Below, one piece after another: positions 1 to 7,471 of a DNA stretch of 64,000 nt. The stretch is from the NCBI RefSeq assembly GCF_017565405.1, contig NZ_JAGEKR010000001.1, positions 124,001 through 188,000 on the forward strand, written 5' to 3'. Positions within the stretch are counted from its first letter, which is position 1. Each line of letters starts with the position of its first letter. The translations under genes were made by a program, and so were the position numbers. Origin of the DNA: Allobranchiibius sp. CTAmp26. GTDB taxonomy: Bacteria; Actinomycetota; Actinomycetes; Actinomycetales; Dermatophilaceae. Under the pieces are notes generated by a model, which was not told the DNA's origin, searched no databases, and worked only from the letters and a program-made list of their open reading frames with translations.

Positions 1-314
1 TCGTCGACATCACCGCCGCGGGGCGCCTCGAGACCGACCGGTGGCTCGCGGAGCCGGTCGAGCGGGTGCGGGACTTCCGGTCGATGTTCCTGCTCAAGCT
101 GGCACTGATCGACGGCGCCGGCGCGGACCCACGCCCCCTCGCCCGGGCGCAGCGTGACCAGTTCACCCAGCGGGTGGCGCAGATCGAGCAGGAGCTGGAG
201 CAGAGCATGGGATTCGACCGCCGGGTCGTGATGTGGCGGCTGCTGTCGACCCGGGTCGCGATCGACTTCCTGGACACGATCGTCGATGAACCCCACGCGG
301 TAGTCGCACCCTGA
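1..314 (+). CDS. PadR-family transcriptional regulator, C-terminal part (5' end outside window)
   Basis: The reading frame is open from base 3 to the TGA at 312-314, so only the last ~103 residues are present. The visible part reads ITAAGRLETDRWLAEPV followed by an amphipathic helical region with FRSMFLLKLALIDG. This matches the end of the winged helix ('T..G...L..WL.EPV') and the helical C-terminal dimerisation domain of PadR/Vir-type regulators. Such proteins repress neighbouring transport or efflux genes in response to a ligand. The next gene starts 67 bases downstream on the same strand and encodes a binding lipoprotein, but no operator is obvious. The DNA-binding helix is outside the window, so the assignment rests on the C-terminal pattern only. 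Confidence 0.75.
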   Translation, partial: VDITAAGRLETDRWLAEPVERVRDFRSMFLLKLALIDGAGADPRPLARAQRDQFTQRVAQIEQELEQSMGFDRRVVMWRLLSTRVAIDFLDTIVDEPHAVVAP

Positions 315-381
315 CTACCGATACGACAGGATGTCCCCGTCGCGCGCACCCGCCGTCGCCACCCCACGGAAGGCACCACCC

Positions 382-1338
382 ATGAAGCGCCTGCTCGGGA
401 GTCTCGTCCTCGTCACCGTCGCCGCCTGCACCACCGCCGGATGCGGCGGCGGGTCCTCCTCGGGCGGCTCGTCGTCCTCGTCGTCCTCGTCGTCCTCGTC
501 GTCCTCGTCGGGCGCCTCGTCGTCCACCTCGTCCTCGTCGTCCGCTTCGTCCAGCGCAGGCAGCACAGCCACGAAGGGCAGCGGGAGTGTCGACGTGCTG
601 TACGCCGGGTCCCTGGTCAAGTTGATGGAGGACAAGATCGGGCCCGGCTTCAAGGCCACCACCGGATACTCGTTCAGCGGCTTCTCCGCGGGGTCCACCG
701 CCCTGGCGAGCCAGATCAAGGGCAAGGTGCGCAAGGGGGACGTCTTCGTGAGCGCCAGCCCGAAGGCCGACCAGTCGCTGCAGGGAGCGGCCAACGGCGA
801 CTGGGTCAGCTGGTACGTCACCTTCGGGTCCTCCAAGCTCGTGCTGGGGATCAACCCCAAGAGCAAGTTCGCGAGCGACCTGAAGACCAAGCCCTGGTAC
901 GACGTCATCGCGGAGCCCGGTTTCAAGGTCGGTTTCACCGACCCCAAGACCGACCCCAAGGGCAAGCTCACCGCGGAGGCGCTGAGCGACAACGCCAAGG
1001 CCCACCCCGCCCTGTCGAAGGTGGCCTCGGCCACCTCGAACGTCTTCCCCGAAGAGACGCTCGTAGCGAATCTGCAGTCGGGGCAACTGGATGCGGGCTT
1101 CTTCTACACGAGCGAGGCCAAGACGGCCGGCATCGAGACCGTCCCGCTGACCGGGACCGACCTCAAGGCCAGCTACACCGTGACCGTCCTCAAGGGCGCG
1201 CCGAACGCGGCCGGAGCCGCGGCGTTCGTGAAGTATCTGCTGGGGTCGCAGACGCAGGCGATCTTCAAGGCGGCGGCCTTCACCGTCAAGTCCCCGCCCA
1301 AGGTCACCGGCACCCCGCCTGCGGGTCTGCTGCCGTGA
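382..1338 (+). CDS. Molybdate/tungstate-type ABC transporter substrate-binding lipoprotein (ModA/WtpA-like)
   Basis: This is a 318-residue secreted lipoprotein that should capture an oxyanion outside the membrane and deliver it to the permease-ATPase encoded next. The ATG at 382 is chosen because it follows GGAAGG and starts an n-h-c signal (MKRLLGSLVLVTVAAC); the lipidated cysteine is C16 or C21. Residues ~22-66 are an unusual, almost pure serine/glycine linker. The binding domain begins near residue 70 with VDVLYAGSL, where ModA/WtpA proteins have '(V/F)..AGSL', followed by FSAGSTALASQI and GDVFVSASPKAD. An in-frame GTG/ATG start upstream (331) would add 17 residues ahead of the signal and is unlikely. 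The ligand could be molybdate, tungstate or another oxyanion. Confidence 0.88.
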   Translation: MKRLLGSLVLVTVAACTTAGCGGGSSSGGSSSSSSSSSSSSSSGASSSTSSSSSASSSAGSTATKGSGSVDVLYAGSLVKLMEDKIGPGFKATTGYSFSGFSAGSTALASQIKGKVRKGDVFVSASPKADQSLQGAANGDWVSWYVTFGSSKLVLGINPKSKFASDLKTKPWYDVIAEPGFKVGFTDPKTDPKGKLTAEALSDNAKAHPALSKVASATSNVFPEETLVANLQSGQLDAGFFYTSEAKTAGIETVPLTGTDLKASYTVTVLKGAPNAAGAAAFVKYLLGSQTQAIFKAAAFTVKSPPKVTGTPPAGLLP

Positions 1339-1432
1339 GCAGCTCGAGGAGCACCCCGTAGCCCACCCACGCGCGATCAGGCGCAGCAGCCCGCTGAGCT
1401 ATCTCGGCGGGCTGCTGGCGCTCTACCTGCTG
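1335..1432 (+). other. Probable out-of-frame 5' end of the permease gene
   Basis: A GTG at 1335 overlaps the TGA of the binding protein (GTGA), the usual arrangement for a coupled start, but its frame ends at a TAG (1359-1361) after eight codons. The permease frame upstream of 1433 is open and encodes a plausible first membrane helix (LSYLGGLLALYLLVPLGYF) but offers no ATG, GTG or TTG. One extra C in the CCCC run at 1354-1357 would join the two frames and give MSSSRSTPVAHPRAIRR followed by that helix. Either the sequence has a one-base error, the gene carries a real frameshift, or an atypical start is used. Confidence 0.55.
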
Positions 1433-3202
1433 GTGCCGCTCGGCTACTTCGCCTGGCGTTTCGTGACGTCCGGCGACCGCGGATTCGGCGAGCCGGGCCT
1501 GTGGGCGGCAGCGCGTACATCGGTCGTGAGCGCCAGCATCAGCACCGTCATCGTGCTGCTGCTCGGGGTGCCCCTGGCGCACTGGCTCGCGACGTCGACC
1601 GGTCCGGTCTCGCGCGTGGTGACGGTCGTCGTCCAACTCCCGCTCGCCCTGCCACCCGTCATGAGCGGCATCGTGCTGATCTACCTCGTCGGGCCGTACA
1701 CGTGGCTCGGCACCCACGTCAACGGCGGGCTCACGGGCACCACGGCGGGGGTCGTGATCGCACAGACCTTCGTGGCCGCGCCGTTCCTGATCATCGCGGC
1801 ACGGTCGGCGTTCGCCGAGCGGGACCCGGCGCTGGACGACCTGGCGGCGACCCTTGGCCACGGAGCGCTCGCCCGCTTCGTCAAGGTGGATCTGCCGCTG
1901 GCCGCGGGCGGGATCCGCGCGGGTGCGGTGCTGACCTGGCTGCGAGCGCTCGGAGAGTACGGCGCCACGGTGCTGCTCGCGTACCACCCTTACACCCTGC
2001 CGGTCTTCACCTCGGTGCAGTTCTCCGCCACCGGCCTGCCCACGACGCAGGCACCGACCGCCCTGGCGCTCGGGATCGCGGTCGTCGGTCTGCTGCTCGC
2101 GGGTTTCCGCCTCCCCCGGCGCCGGCACCGCGCCCGCACACCATCCCCGGTGCACCCGCCGGCTGCCAGGCCCGTGCCCGTCGGCTTCGCGTTGCGGCAG
2201 CAGGTGGGTAATTTCGACCTGCAGCTGGCCCACCGAGCGGGCAGCGACCGGCTGGCGGTGCTCGGCCCCTCCGGGTCGGGAAAGACCCTGACGTTGAGGG
2301 CGATCGCCGGGCTGACCACGGCAGACGGTGACCGCGTCGACTTCGCGGGCGAGTCCGTCGAGCGCCTGGCCGCTCAGCGGCGCGGCGTCGGTTACGTCCC
2401 GCAGAACCGGGGCCTCTTCCCCCATCTGACCGTGTGGGAGCACGCGACGTTCGGGGTGCGCGCCGACCCGGCCTTGGCCGCCTGGTGGCTGCAGACCCTG
2501 GGACTGGGCGAGTTGCTGGACCGCCGACCGCAGGAGCTGTCCGGTGGAGAACGTCAGCGGGTCAGCCTGGCTGCGGCGCTCAGCCAGCACCCGCGGGTGG
2601 TCCTGCTGGACGAACCGTTCTCGGCGCTGGACGCCCCCGTGCGCGCGGGCCTGCAGGCGACCGTACGACGCCTGCAGCGCGAGAGCGGGCTGTCCACGGT
2701 GCTGGTCACCCACGACCCGGTCGAGGCGGCGCTGCTCGCCGACGAGGTGCTGGTCATCGCCGACGGTGTGCTGCTGCAGGCCGGCCCGGTCACCGAGGTC
2801 TACCGTCGCCCGGCGTCCCCCACCGTGGCGCGACTCGTCGGCATCCCGGACGTGGCGTTCGGTACGTCGACGTCCGCTGGCACCCTGCAGGCCGGGGACT
2901 GCCGATTCCCTGTCCCTACGAACGCACCCGCCGGTGCGGCGGTGACCTGGTGCGTGCGGCCGCAGGACGTCGTACTCCACCCCGACGGCGCGCACCAGGC
3001 CGTCGTCGAGGACGCAGCCGACCTCGGATCCCACGTCGCGGTCACCCTGCGGCTCGGCGAGGACGTGCATCTCGCGGCTGCGGCGCGCGACCTGTCCGAG
3101 GTACCGGTCGGCGGCACCTGCCGCTTCGACGTGGACCCCTCACGCATCGTCGTATGGGCCGATCCACCGACCGAGACGGCCGACGACATACTGGCGAAAT
3201 GA
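1433..3202 (+). CDS. Fused ABC transporter permease-ATPase (molybdate/tungstate type)
   Basis: A single polypeptide carries the membrane domain (to about residue 230) and the ATPase (about 245 onward); these are usually separate ModB and ModC proteins. The permease part has several hydrophobic helices and the EAA-loop region (ERDPALDDLAATLGHG) that docks on the ATPase. The ATPase has Walker A (GPSGSGKT, ~277), Q-loop (VPQNRGLFP), signature LSGGERQRVS (~368), Walker B (VVLLDEPFSALD, ~389) and H-loop (VTHDP, ~424), followed by a C-terminal TOBE-like segment of the oxyanion-binding kind. The GTG at 1433 is the first standard start in frame, but it lies inside the first hydrophobic helix, so the true N-terminus is probably upstream. 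The 3' end overlaps the next gene by ATGA. Confidence 0.9.
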   Translation: MPLGYFAWRFVTSGDRGFGEPGLWAAARTSVVSASISTVIVLLLGVPLAHWLATSTGPVSRVVTVVVQLPLALPPVMSGIVLIYLVGPYTWLGTHVNGGLTGTTAGVVIAQTFVAAPFLIIAARSAFAERDPALDDLAATLGHGALARFVKVDLPLAAGGIRAGAVLTWLRALGEYGATVLLAYHPYTLPVFTSVQFSATGLPTTQAPTALALGIAVVGLLLAGFRLPRRRHRARTPSPVHPPAARPVPVGFALRQQVGNFDLQLAHRAGSDRLAVLGPSGSGKTLTLRAIAGLTTADGDRVDFAGESVERLAAQRRGVGYVPQNRGLFPHLTVWEHATFGVRADPALAAWWLQTLGLGELLDRRPQELSGGERQRVSLAAALSQHPRVVLLDEPFSALDAPVRAGLQATVRRLQRESGLSTVLVTHDPVEAALLADEVLVIADGVLLQAGPVTEVYRRPASPTVARLVGIPDVAFGTSTSAGTLQAGDCRFPVPTNAPAGAAVTWCVRPQDVVLHPDGAHQAVVEDAADLGSHVAVTLRLGEDVHLAAAARDLSEVPVGGTCRFDVDPSRIVVWADPPTETADDILAK

Positions 3203-4476
3203 GCGATGCCCGCGAGACCGTCTTCACCTACGCCGCACCCCACCTGAAGCTCGGCCCGGGGGCGTCGCGCGAGGTCGGCTACGACCTGGCGGCGCAGGGA
3301 GCGCGACGCGTGCTGGTGATCACCGACAAGGGCGTCGCGGCCACCGGTGCCCCAGGACACGTCGCCGACTCACTGCGCGAGGCGGGCGTACAGGTCGAGG
3401 TGTACGACGGGTCCCACGTCGAGCCGACCGACGAAAGTCTTGCCGCTGCAGTGGATTGGGCACGCGAGCACGGGCCGTGGGATGCCTTCGTGGCCGTCGG
3501 CGGCGGGTCGAGCATCGATACCGCCAAGGCGGTCAACCTGCTCACCACCAACTCCGGCGAGCTGATGGACTACGTCAACGCACCGGTCGGCAAGGGCGCA
3601 GACCCGACGCGGCCGCTCAAGCCGCTGGTCGCCGTGCCCACCACCACCGGGACGGGTTCGGAGAGCACCACCATCTGTGTGCTCGACGTGCTCTCCCAGC
3701 ACGTGAAGACCGGCATCAGCCACGCGTCGCTGCGGCCGACCACCGCGGTGGTCGACCCGGACCTCACCGTGAGCCAGCCGCCGATGGTCACCGCATGCTC
3801 GGGCATGGACATCCTGTGCCACGCGCTGGAGAGCTACACCGCCAAGCCGTACACGTCGTTCGCGGCGAAGCAGCCGAGTGAGCGGGTGCCGTACTGCGGC
3901 GCCAACCCGGTCGCCGACATGTGGGCCGAGAAGTCACTGACGCTGATGGCCGGTTCGTTCCGCCGCGCGGTGAAGGACGGCTCGGACAAGAACGCGCGCT
4001 TCGAGATGGCGCTCGCGGCGACGTTCGCCGGCATGGGTTTCGGGAACGCCGGCGTGCACATCCCGCATGCGAACGCCTACCCCATCGCGGGCCGGGTCCG
4101 CGACTACCGCCCGGCCGACTATCCGCAGGACGAGGCGATGGTGCCGCACGGGATGTCCGTGTCCCTGACGGCTCCTGCGGCGTTCCGCTTCACGTACGAC
4201 GCGTCGCCGGAGCGCCACCTGCGCGCCGCCGCCCTGCTCGCACCGGACGCGCCGCGGACGGACGACCCGCGCGAGCAGCTGCCGTCGGTGCTGGCGGGCC
4301 TCATGCGCAACATCGGTATGCCGAACGGCGTTGCGGCGATCGGCTACTCAGCCGACGACTTCGGTGACCTGGTGGAGGGCACCCTGAAGCAGCAGCGGCT
4401 GCTCGCGACCGCGCCCAAGGACGTCACCGAGCAGGACATCCACGACATCTTCGCGGGGTCGCTGCACCTCTGGTGA
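3199..4476 (+). CDS. Iron-containing alcohol dehydrogenase, hydroxyacid-oxoacid transhydrogenase (ADHFE1/HOT) type
   Basis: This 425-residue protein belongs to the Fe-dependent alcohol dehydrogenase fold. GGGSSIDTAKA (~101) is the dinucleotide-binding segment and TTTGTGSEST (~148) precedes the metal site. Metal ligands are expected in the segments around ALESYTAKPY, GVHIPHANAYPIAG (~286) and MVPHGMSVSLTAPA (~313). The GMGFGNAGVHIPHA and DEAMVPHGMSV segments are those of the transhydrogenases that pass a hydride between 4-hydroxybutyrate and 2-oxoglutarate through bound NAD, rather than of general alcohol dehydrogenases. The start ATG overlaps the transporter stop (ATGA), implying coupled translation, an unexplained pairing. 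Nested hairpins follow the stop. A general alcohol dehydrogenase role cannot be excluded. Confidence 0.87.
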   Translation: MSDARETVFTYAAPHLKLGPGASREVGYDLAAQGARRVLVITDKGVAATGAPGHVADSLREAGVQVEVYDGSHVEPTDESLAAAVDWAREHGPWDAFVAVGGGSSIDTAKAVNLLTTNSGELMDYVNAPVGKGADPTRPLKPLVAVPTTTGTGSESTTICVLDVLSQHVKTGISHASLRPTTAVVDPDLTVSQPPMVTACSGMDILCHALESYTAKPYTSFAAKQPSERVPYCGANPVADMWAEKSLTLMAGSFRRAVKDGSDKNARFEMALAATFAGMGFGNAGVHIPHANAYPIAGRVRDYRPADYPQDEAMVPHGMSVSLTAPAAFRFTYDASPERHLRAAALLAPDAPRTDDPREQLPSVLAGLMRNIGMPNGVAAIGYSADDFGDLVEGTLKQQRLLATAPKDVTEQDIHDIFAGSLHLW

Positions 4477-4490
4477 CCCCTGCTCTTTCA

Positions 4491-4562
4491 TCGAGCGGAG
4501 GGGTCCATCCTCGAGCGGAGGGGTTGTAAACCCTCCGCTCGGGGCGGGACCCCTCCGCTCGA
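4491..4562. terminator. Nested double hairpin between convergent genes
   Basis: Four copies of a GAGCGGAGGGG unit, two in each direction, form two nested inverted repeats. The inner stem is CGAGCGGAGGG (4512-4522) with its exact complement at 4531-4541 and an 8-base loop. The outer arms at 4491-4507 pair with 4546-4562. It sits between the convergent transhydrogenase and threonine-aldolase-like genes and most likely terminates both. There is no T-run, as is common in high-GC actinobacteria. The element at 16600-16669 has the same architecture. Confidence 0.8.
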
Positions 4563-4570
4563 CGGCACGG

Positions 4571-5650
4571 TCAGCTCATCGGACTCGTCGCGCTCGTCAT
4601 CTCGGCACGGATCGCCGCCGCGAACGTCTCGATGTCGTCCTCGGTGGTGTCGAAGGAGCACATCCAGCGCACCTCGCCGAGGCCCTCGTCCCAGAAGTAG
4701 AAGTGGAAGCGCTCCATCAGGCGCTCGCTGACGTCATGCGGCAGGATCGCGAAGACGGCGTTCGCCTGCACGGGCCGCGGCACCTGCACGCCGGGGATGT
4801 CGCGCACCCGCTCGGCCAGCAGCCGCGCCATCGCGTTGGCGTGCGAGGCGTTACGCAGGTAGAGGTCGCCGGACAGCAGCGCCTCCAGCTGGGTGGAGAT
4901 GAAACGCATCTTCGACGCCAGCTGCATGGACTGCTTGCGCAGGTACTTCATGCCGGTGACGACGTCGGGGTTCAGCACCAGCACGGCCTCGCCGACCATC
5001 AGGCCGTTCTTCGTGCCGCCGAACGACACGATGTCGACGCCGGTGTCGGTGATCATCTGCTTGAACGAGACCCCCAGTGTCGCCACGGCATTCGACAGAC
5101 GAGAACCATCGACGTGCAGCACCCAGCCGCGGGAGTGCACGTGCTCGGCGATCGAGGCGATCTCCTCCACCGTGTACGCCGTGCCCAGCTCGGTCGTCTG
5201 GGTGATGGAGACGACCTTGGTCTGCGCGTGATGCTCGTCGTTGAGCCGGATGGCGACGGTGTCGATGAGCGCGGGGGTGAACTTCCCGTCCGGGGTGGGC
5301 ACGGTCATCAGCTTCAGTCCGCCCATCCGCTCTGGCGCCGCGCACTCATCGACGTGGATGTGCGCGGTCGATGTGCAGATGACCGACTCCCATCGCTGCG
5401 TGACCGACTGCAGCGCAACGACGTTCGCGCCGGTGCCGTTGAACACCGGGAACGCCTCGACCCGCGGGCCGAAGTGCTCGCGGAACACCTCCTGCAGGCG
5501 AGCGGTGTAGACGTCGTCGCCGTACGACGTCTGGTGGCCACCGTTCGCGCGGATGATGGCGGCGAGCACCTCGGGATGCACACCCGAGTAGTTGTCGCTC
5601 GCGAATCCGCGCTCGGCGCGGTCGTGCAGGATCGGCAGGCTCACAGTCAC
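4571..5650 (-). CDS. PLP-dependent threonine aldolase / beta-eliminating lyase family protein
   Basis: From the GTG at 5650 this is 359 residues, the size of low-specificity threonine aldolases, which cleave L-threonine or allo-threonine to glycine and acetaldehyde. The N-terminus (FASDNYSGVHPEV) is the family's 'SDN.sG.hP' start; GTGANV lies near the cofactor, HVDGSRLSNA carries the Asp and Arg that bind PLP, and FGGTKNG holds the Schiff-base lysine (~214). GTG at 5650 overlaps the upstream TGA as GTGA and is preferred; the frame stays open far upstream but only through the palindrome at 5683-5778. A second GTG at 5644 is possible. It is the last gene of a minus-strand run with the AbiEi-like, SDR and DUF6421 genes. 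Confidence 0.85.
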   Translation of the reverse strand: MTVSLPILHDRAERGFASDNYSGVHPEVLAAIIRANGGHQTSYGDDVYTARLQEVFREHFGPRVEAFPVFNGTGANVVALQSVTQRWESVICTSTAHIHVDECAAPERMGGLKLMTVPTPDGKFTPALIDTVAIRLNDEHHAQTKVVSITQTTELGTAYTVEEIASIAEHVHSRGWVLHVDGSRLSNAVATLGVSFKQMITDTGVDIVSFGGTKNGLMVGEAVLVLNPDVVTGMKYLRKQSMQLASKMRFISTQLEALLSGDLYLRNASHANAMARLLAERVRDIPGVQVPRPVQANAVFAILPHDVSERLMERFHFYFWDEGLGEVRWMCSFDTTEDDIETFAAAIRAEMTSATSPMS

Positions 5651-6618
5651 CAGGACATCGTCACAGACCGGGGTGGGCTGCGGCGACCGACCTGCAGTTC
5701 GGGCGTCGCGGCATGACGCTGACCAGCGATACCACCCCCACCGAGATCCCCCGGGCGCGAACTGCAGGTCGCTCGCTGCACCACACGCCGCACCCACTTC
5801 TCCTCGAACATCACGTGATCCCAAGAGAACCGCAACACCAGCCATCCCGCGAGTGTCAGCTCGTCGTATCGCCAGCAGTCGCGAACGAGTTGGGCACGCG
5901 AGGTGTGGAACTCATGGCTGTCCGCCTCGATCACCATGCGCAACGACCTGCTGACGAGATCGGGCCGCACAGTCGCTCCGTCAACATCGACCTCGACCTG
6001 GGGGGTGAAGACCGGTCCGGCGGCCTGCAGCACGAGCGCGCGCAACGCCGACTCGAACGGGTTCGCCGCGAGCCCTGTCGCCTGACGCAGGACGAGCTCC
6101 GCCTTCGCTCGTCCGCTCCGGGGCAGGGTCGGCACTCGCTCCAATAGTTCGTCGGGTGTCACGGCCCCACTTCGCACCGCGGAGTCCGCGACCGCGAGCG
6201 CCTCGGGGAGCGGCAGATCGCGTGCACAGTCGACGACGGTCCGCGCGGGCGTGGTCAACATCCCGCCCTCGACGTCGGCGTCGGCAAGGTCCCTCCACCG
6301 CACGTCACGTCCGCGGCGCCGGGTGAGCTCCACCTTGCGGGAGCGCGGCACGACCAGCTCCGGTCTGCGCGGCTCACTGCGCACGGACCAGCCGTGTGCG
6401 AGAGCCGCACTGCGATGACTGATGACTGCGCTCAACTCGGTCGCCGCAGCACGAGTGACATCGAAACCAGCCAGGGTGTACCTACCCCGCCCCACGCGCT
6501 GGACGAGCCCAGCTCCGACGGCGCGGTCTATCTGCCGCTCGGTCACTAGCCGCCGCAGCTGCGCGCGCGTCGCCCACCCACCGCACTGCGCGACAGCCAG
6601 CACCACCGGTTCCTCCAT
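5647..6618 (-). CDS. AbiEi N-terminal-domain protein with DUF559-like C-terminal region
   Basis: The ATG at 6618 (MEEPVVLAVAQ) gives 323 residues. The first ~60 form a winged-helix 'AbiEi antitoxin N-terminal' type domain (GGWATRAQLRRLVTERQIDRAV, then GRGRYTLAG). The C-terminal half has VRPDLVSRSLRMVIEADSHEFH (~217-238), the D...E.D core of the DUF559/very-short-patch-repair-like nuclease fold, then FSWDHVMF. Such fusions are frequent in actinobacteria and usually stand alone; no AbiEii nucleotidyltransferase toxin is adjacent, so no toxin-antitoxin pair is claimed. About the last 40 residues are encoded by palindromic DNA (5683-5778) and probably do not belong to the original fold. Inverted copies of that palindrome lie on both sides of the gene. 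Function unknown. Confidence 0.72.
   Translation of the reverse strand: MEEPVVLAVAQCGGWATRAQLRRLVTERQIDRAVGAGLVQRVGRGRYTLAGFDVTRAAATELSAVISHRSAALAHGWSVRSEPRRPELVVPRSRKVELTRRRGRDVRWRDLADADVEGGMLTTPARTVVDCARDLPLPEALAVADSAVRSGAVTPDELLERVPTLPRSGRAKAELVLRQATGLAANPFESALRALVLQAAGPVFTPQVEVDVDGATVRPDLVSRSLRMVIEADSHEFHTSRAQLVRDCWRYDELTLAGWLVLRFSWDHVMFEEKWVRRVVQRATCSSRPGDLGGGGIAGQRHAATPELQVGRRSPPRSVTMSW
5683..5778. repeat. Palindromic element A (inverted copy of element B)
   Basis: Arms CGACCTGCAGTTCG (5688-5701) and its exact complement (5758-5771) are 70 bases apart. The right arm extended to 5758-5778 is the exact reverse complement of 6671-6691. The left arm 5683-5701 matches the reverse complement of 6747-6765 at 18 of 19 bases. 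The element is inside the 3' end of the AbiEi-like gene. Confidence 0.85.
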
Positions 6619-6670
6619 GGGAAGAACTTGCTGCAGATGCGACCGACGACGCCGGAGTTGTCCACAGGTG

Positions 6671-6765
6671 CAGCGAGCGACCTGCAGTTCGACGTCGCGC
6701 ACGCGCCCGGTGTGCCGCAGTCGTGCGATCGCACCGCCGTTCGGGGCGAACTGCATGTCGGTCGC
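6671..6765. repeat. Palindromic element B (inverted copy of element A)
   Basis: Arms at 6678-6691 and 6747-6760 pair with one mismatch and the same 69-70 base arm spacing as element A. It lies in the 163-base gap between the SDR and AbiEi-like genes, upstream of the AbiEi-like start. Together A and B bracket that gene with inverted repeats, spanning about 1.08 kb in total. Confidence 0.85.
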
Positions 6766-6781
6766 TACGACGACCGGAGGG

Positions 6782-7471
6782 TCAGAGGATCGCGCCGTTG
6801 ACCTCTGCCGCTGGGGAGTCCCACAGCGAGACCAGTTGCGCCGCAACGTCGTCGACGTCCCGGTAGTTCTTGAACGCCGCGTCGGGTCGCGCCTCGCGCA
6901 TCTGCGGTGTGAGCAGCGCCATCACGCGTACGACGCTCGCTGCGGCCTGCGTGCCACTGAACGAGTCGGCCACGGCAAGGGTCCACGCCTCGGCGGCGGC
7001 TTTCGCGGCGGCGTACGACGCGTTCTTCGCGCGCGGGCGTGCCACCCCGGTGGACGAGACGATCGCGAGCCGCCCCCGCGGGCTGTCGCGGATCGGGTCG
7101 TGCAGCGCCCGGGACGCGTGTTGCAGGGTCTGGATCAGGGACGCATGGAGCACATCCCAGTCGGCGAGGTCCGACTCGACGATGCCCTTGCCACCGCGCC
7201 ATCCGCCGACCAGGTGCAGCAGCCCGTCGACCCGGCCGTACTGCTCGACCAGCTCATGGCCCCACGCCAACGTGGCCTGCTCGTCGGCCAGGTCCACGGT
7301 GCTCGGGCTCACCGATCCGTCGGTGGCAGACGCGAGTTCGGCCAGTGCGGTCTCGTCGCGACCGGCCGCGACCACATGGGCACCGGCACCGGCCGCGCGG
7401 CGTACGACGGCCGGTCCGAGCGCGCCGGTGGCGCCCGTGACCACGATCACGAGCTGAGACAGGTCGGTCAT
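6782..7471 (-). CDS. Short-chain dehydrogenase/reductase (partner of DUF6421)
   Basis: The 229-residue protein has a Rossmann fold with TGATGALG (12-19) for NAD(P) binding and the catalytic pair in SYAAAK (Y153, K157), preceded by serines in AIVSST (~139). It is short for the class and ends with a weak C-terminal lobe (EVNGAIL) that retains the usual 'V.G..l' segment. The substrate cannot be told. Its ATG overlaps the stop of the DUF6421 gene by four bases (ATGA), so the two are almost certainly translated together; the reaction should therefore be sought in whatever process DUF6421 serves. Confidence 0.85.
   Translation of the reverse strand: MTDLSQLVIVVTGATGALGPAVVRRAAGAGAHVVAAGRDETALAELASATDGSVSPSTVDLADEQATLAWGHELVEQYGRVDGLLHLVGGWRGGKGIVESDLADWDVLHASLIQTLQHASRALHDPIRDSPRGRLAIVSSTGVARPRAKNASYAAAKAAAEAWTLAVADSFSGTQAAASVVRVMALLTPQMREARPDAAFKNYRDVDDVAAQLVSLWDSPAAEVNGAIL

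Noticed and set aside
331-381. Upstream start at 331 for the binding lipoprotein
   Set aside because: It would put 17 residues before an intact lipoprotein signal; the ATG at 382 has a ribosome site.
5647-6618. Complete AbiE toxin-antitoxin system
   Set aside because: Only the AbiEi-like N-terminal domain is present, fused to a DUF559-like region; no AbiEii nucleotidyltransferase gene is adjacent.
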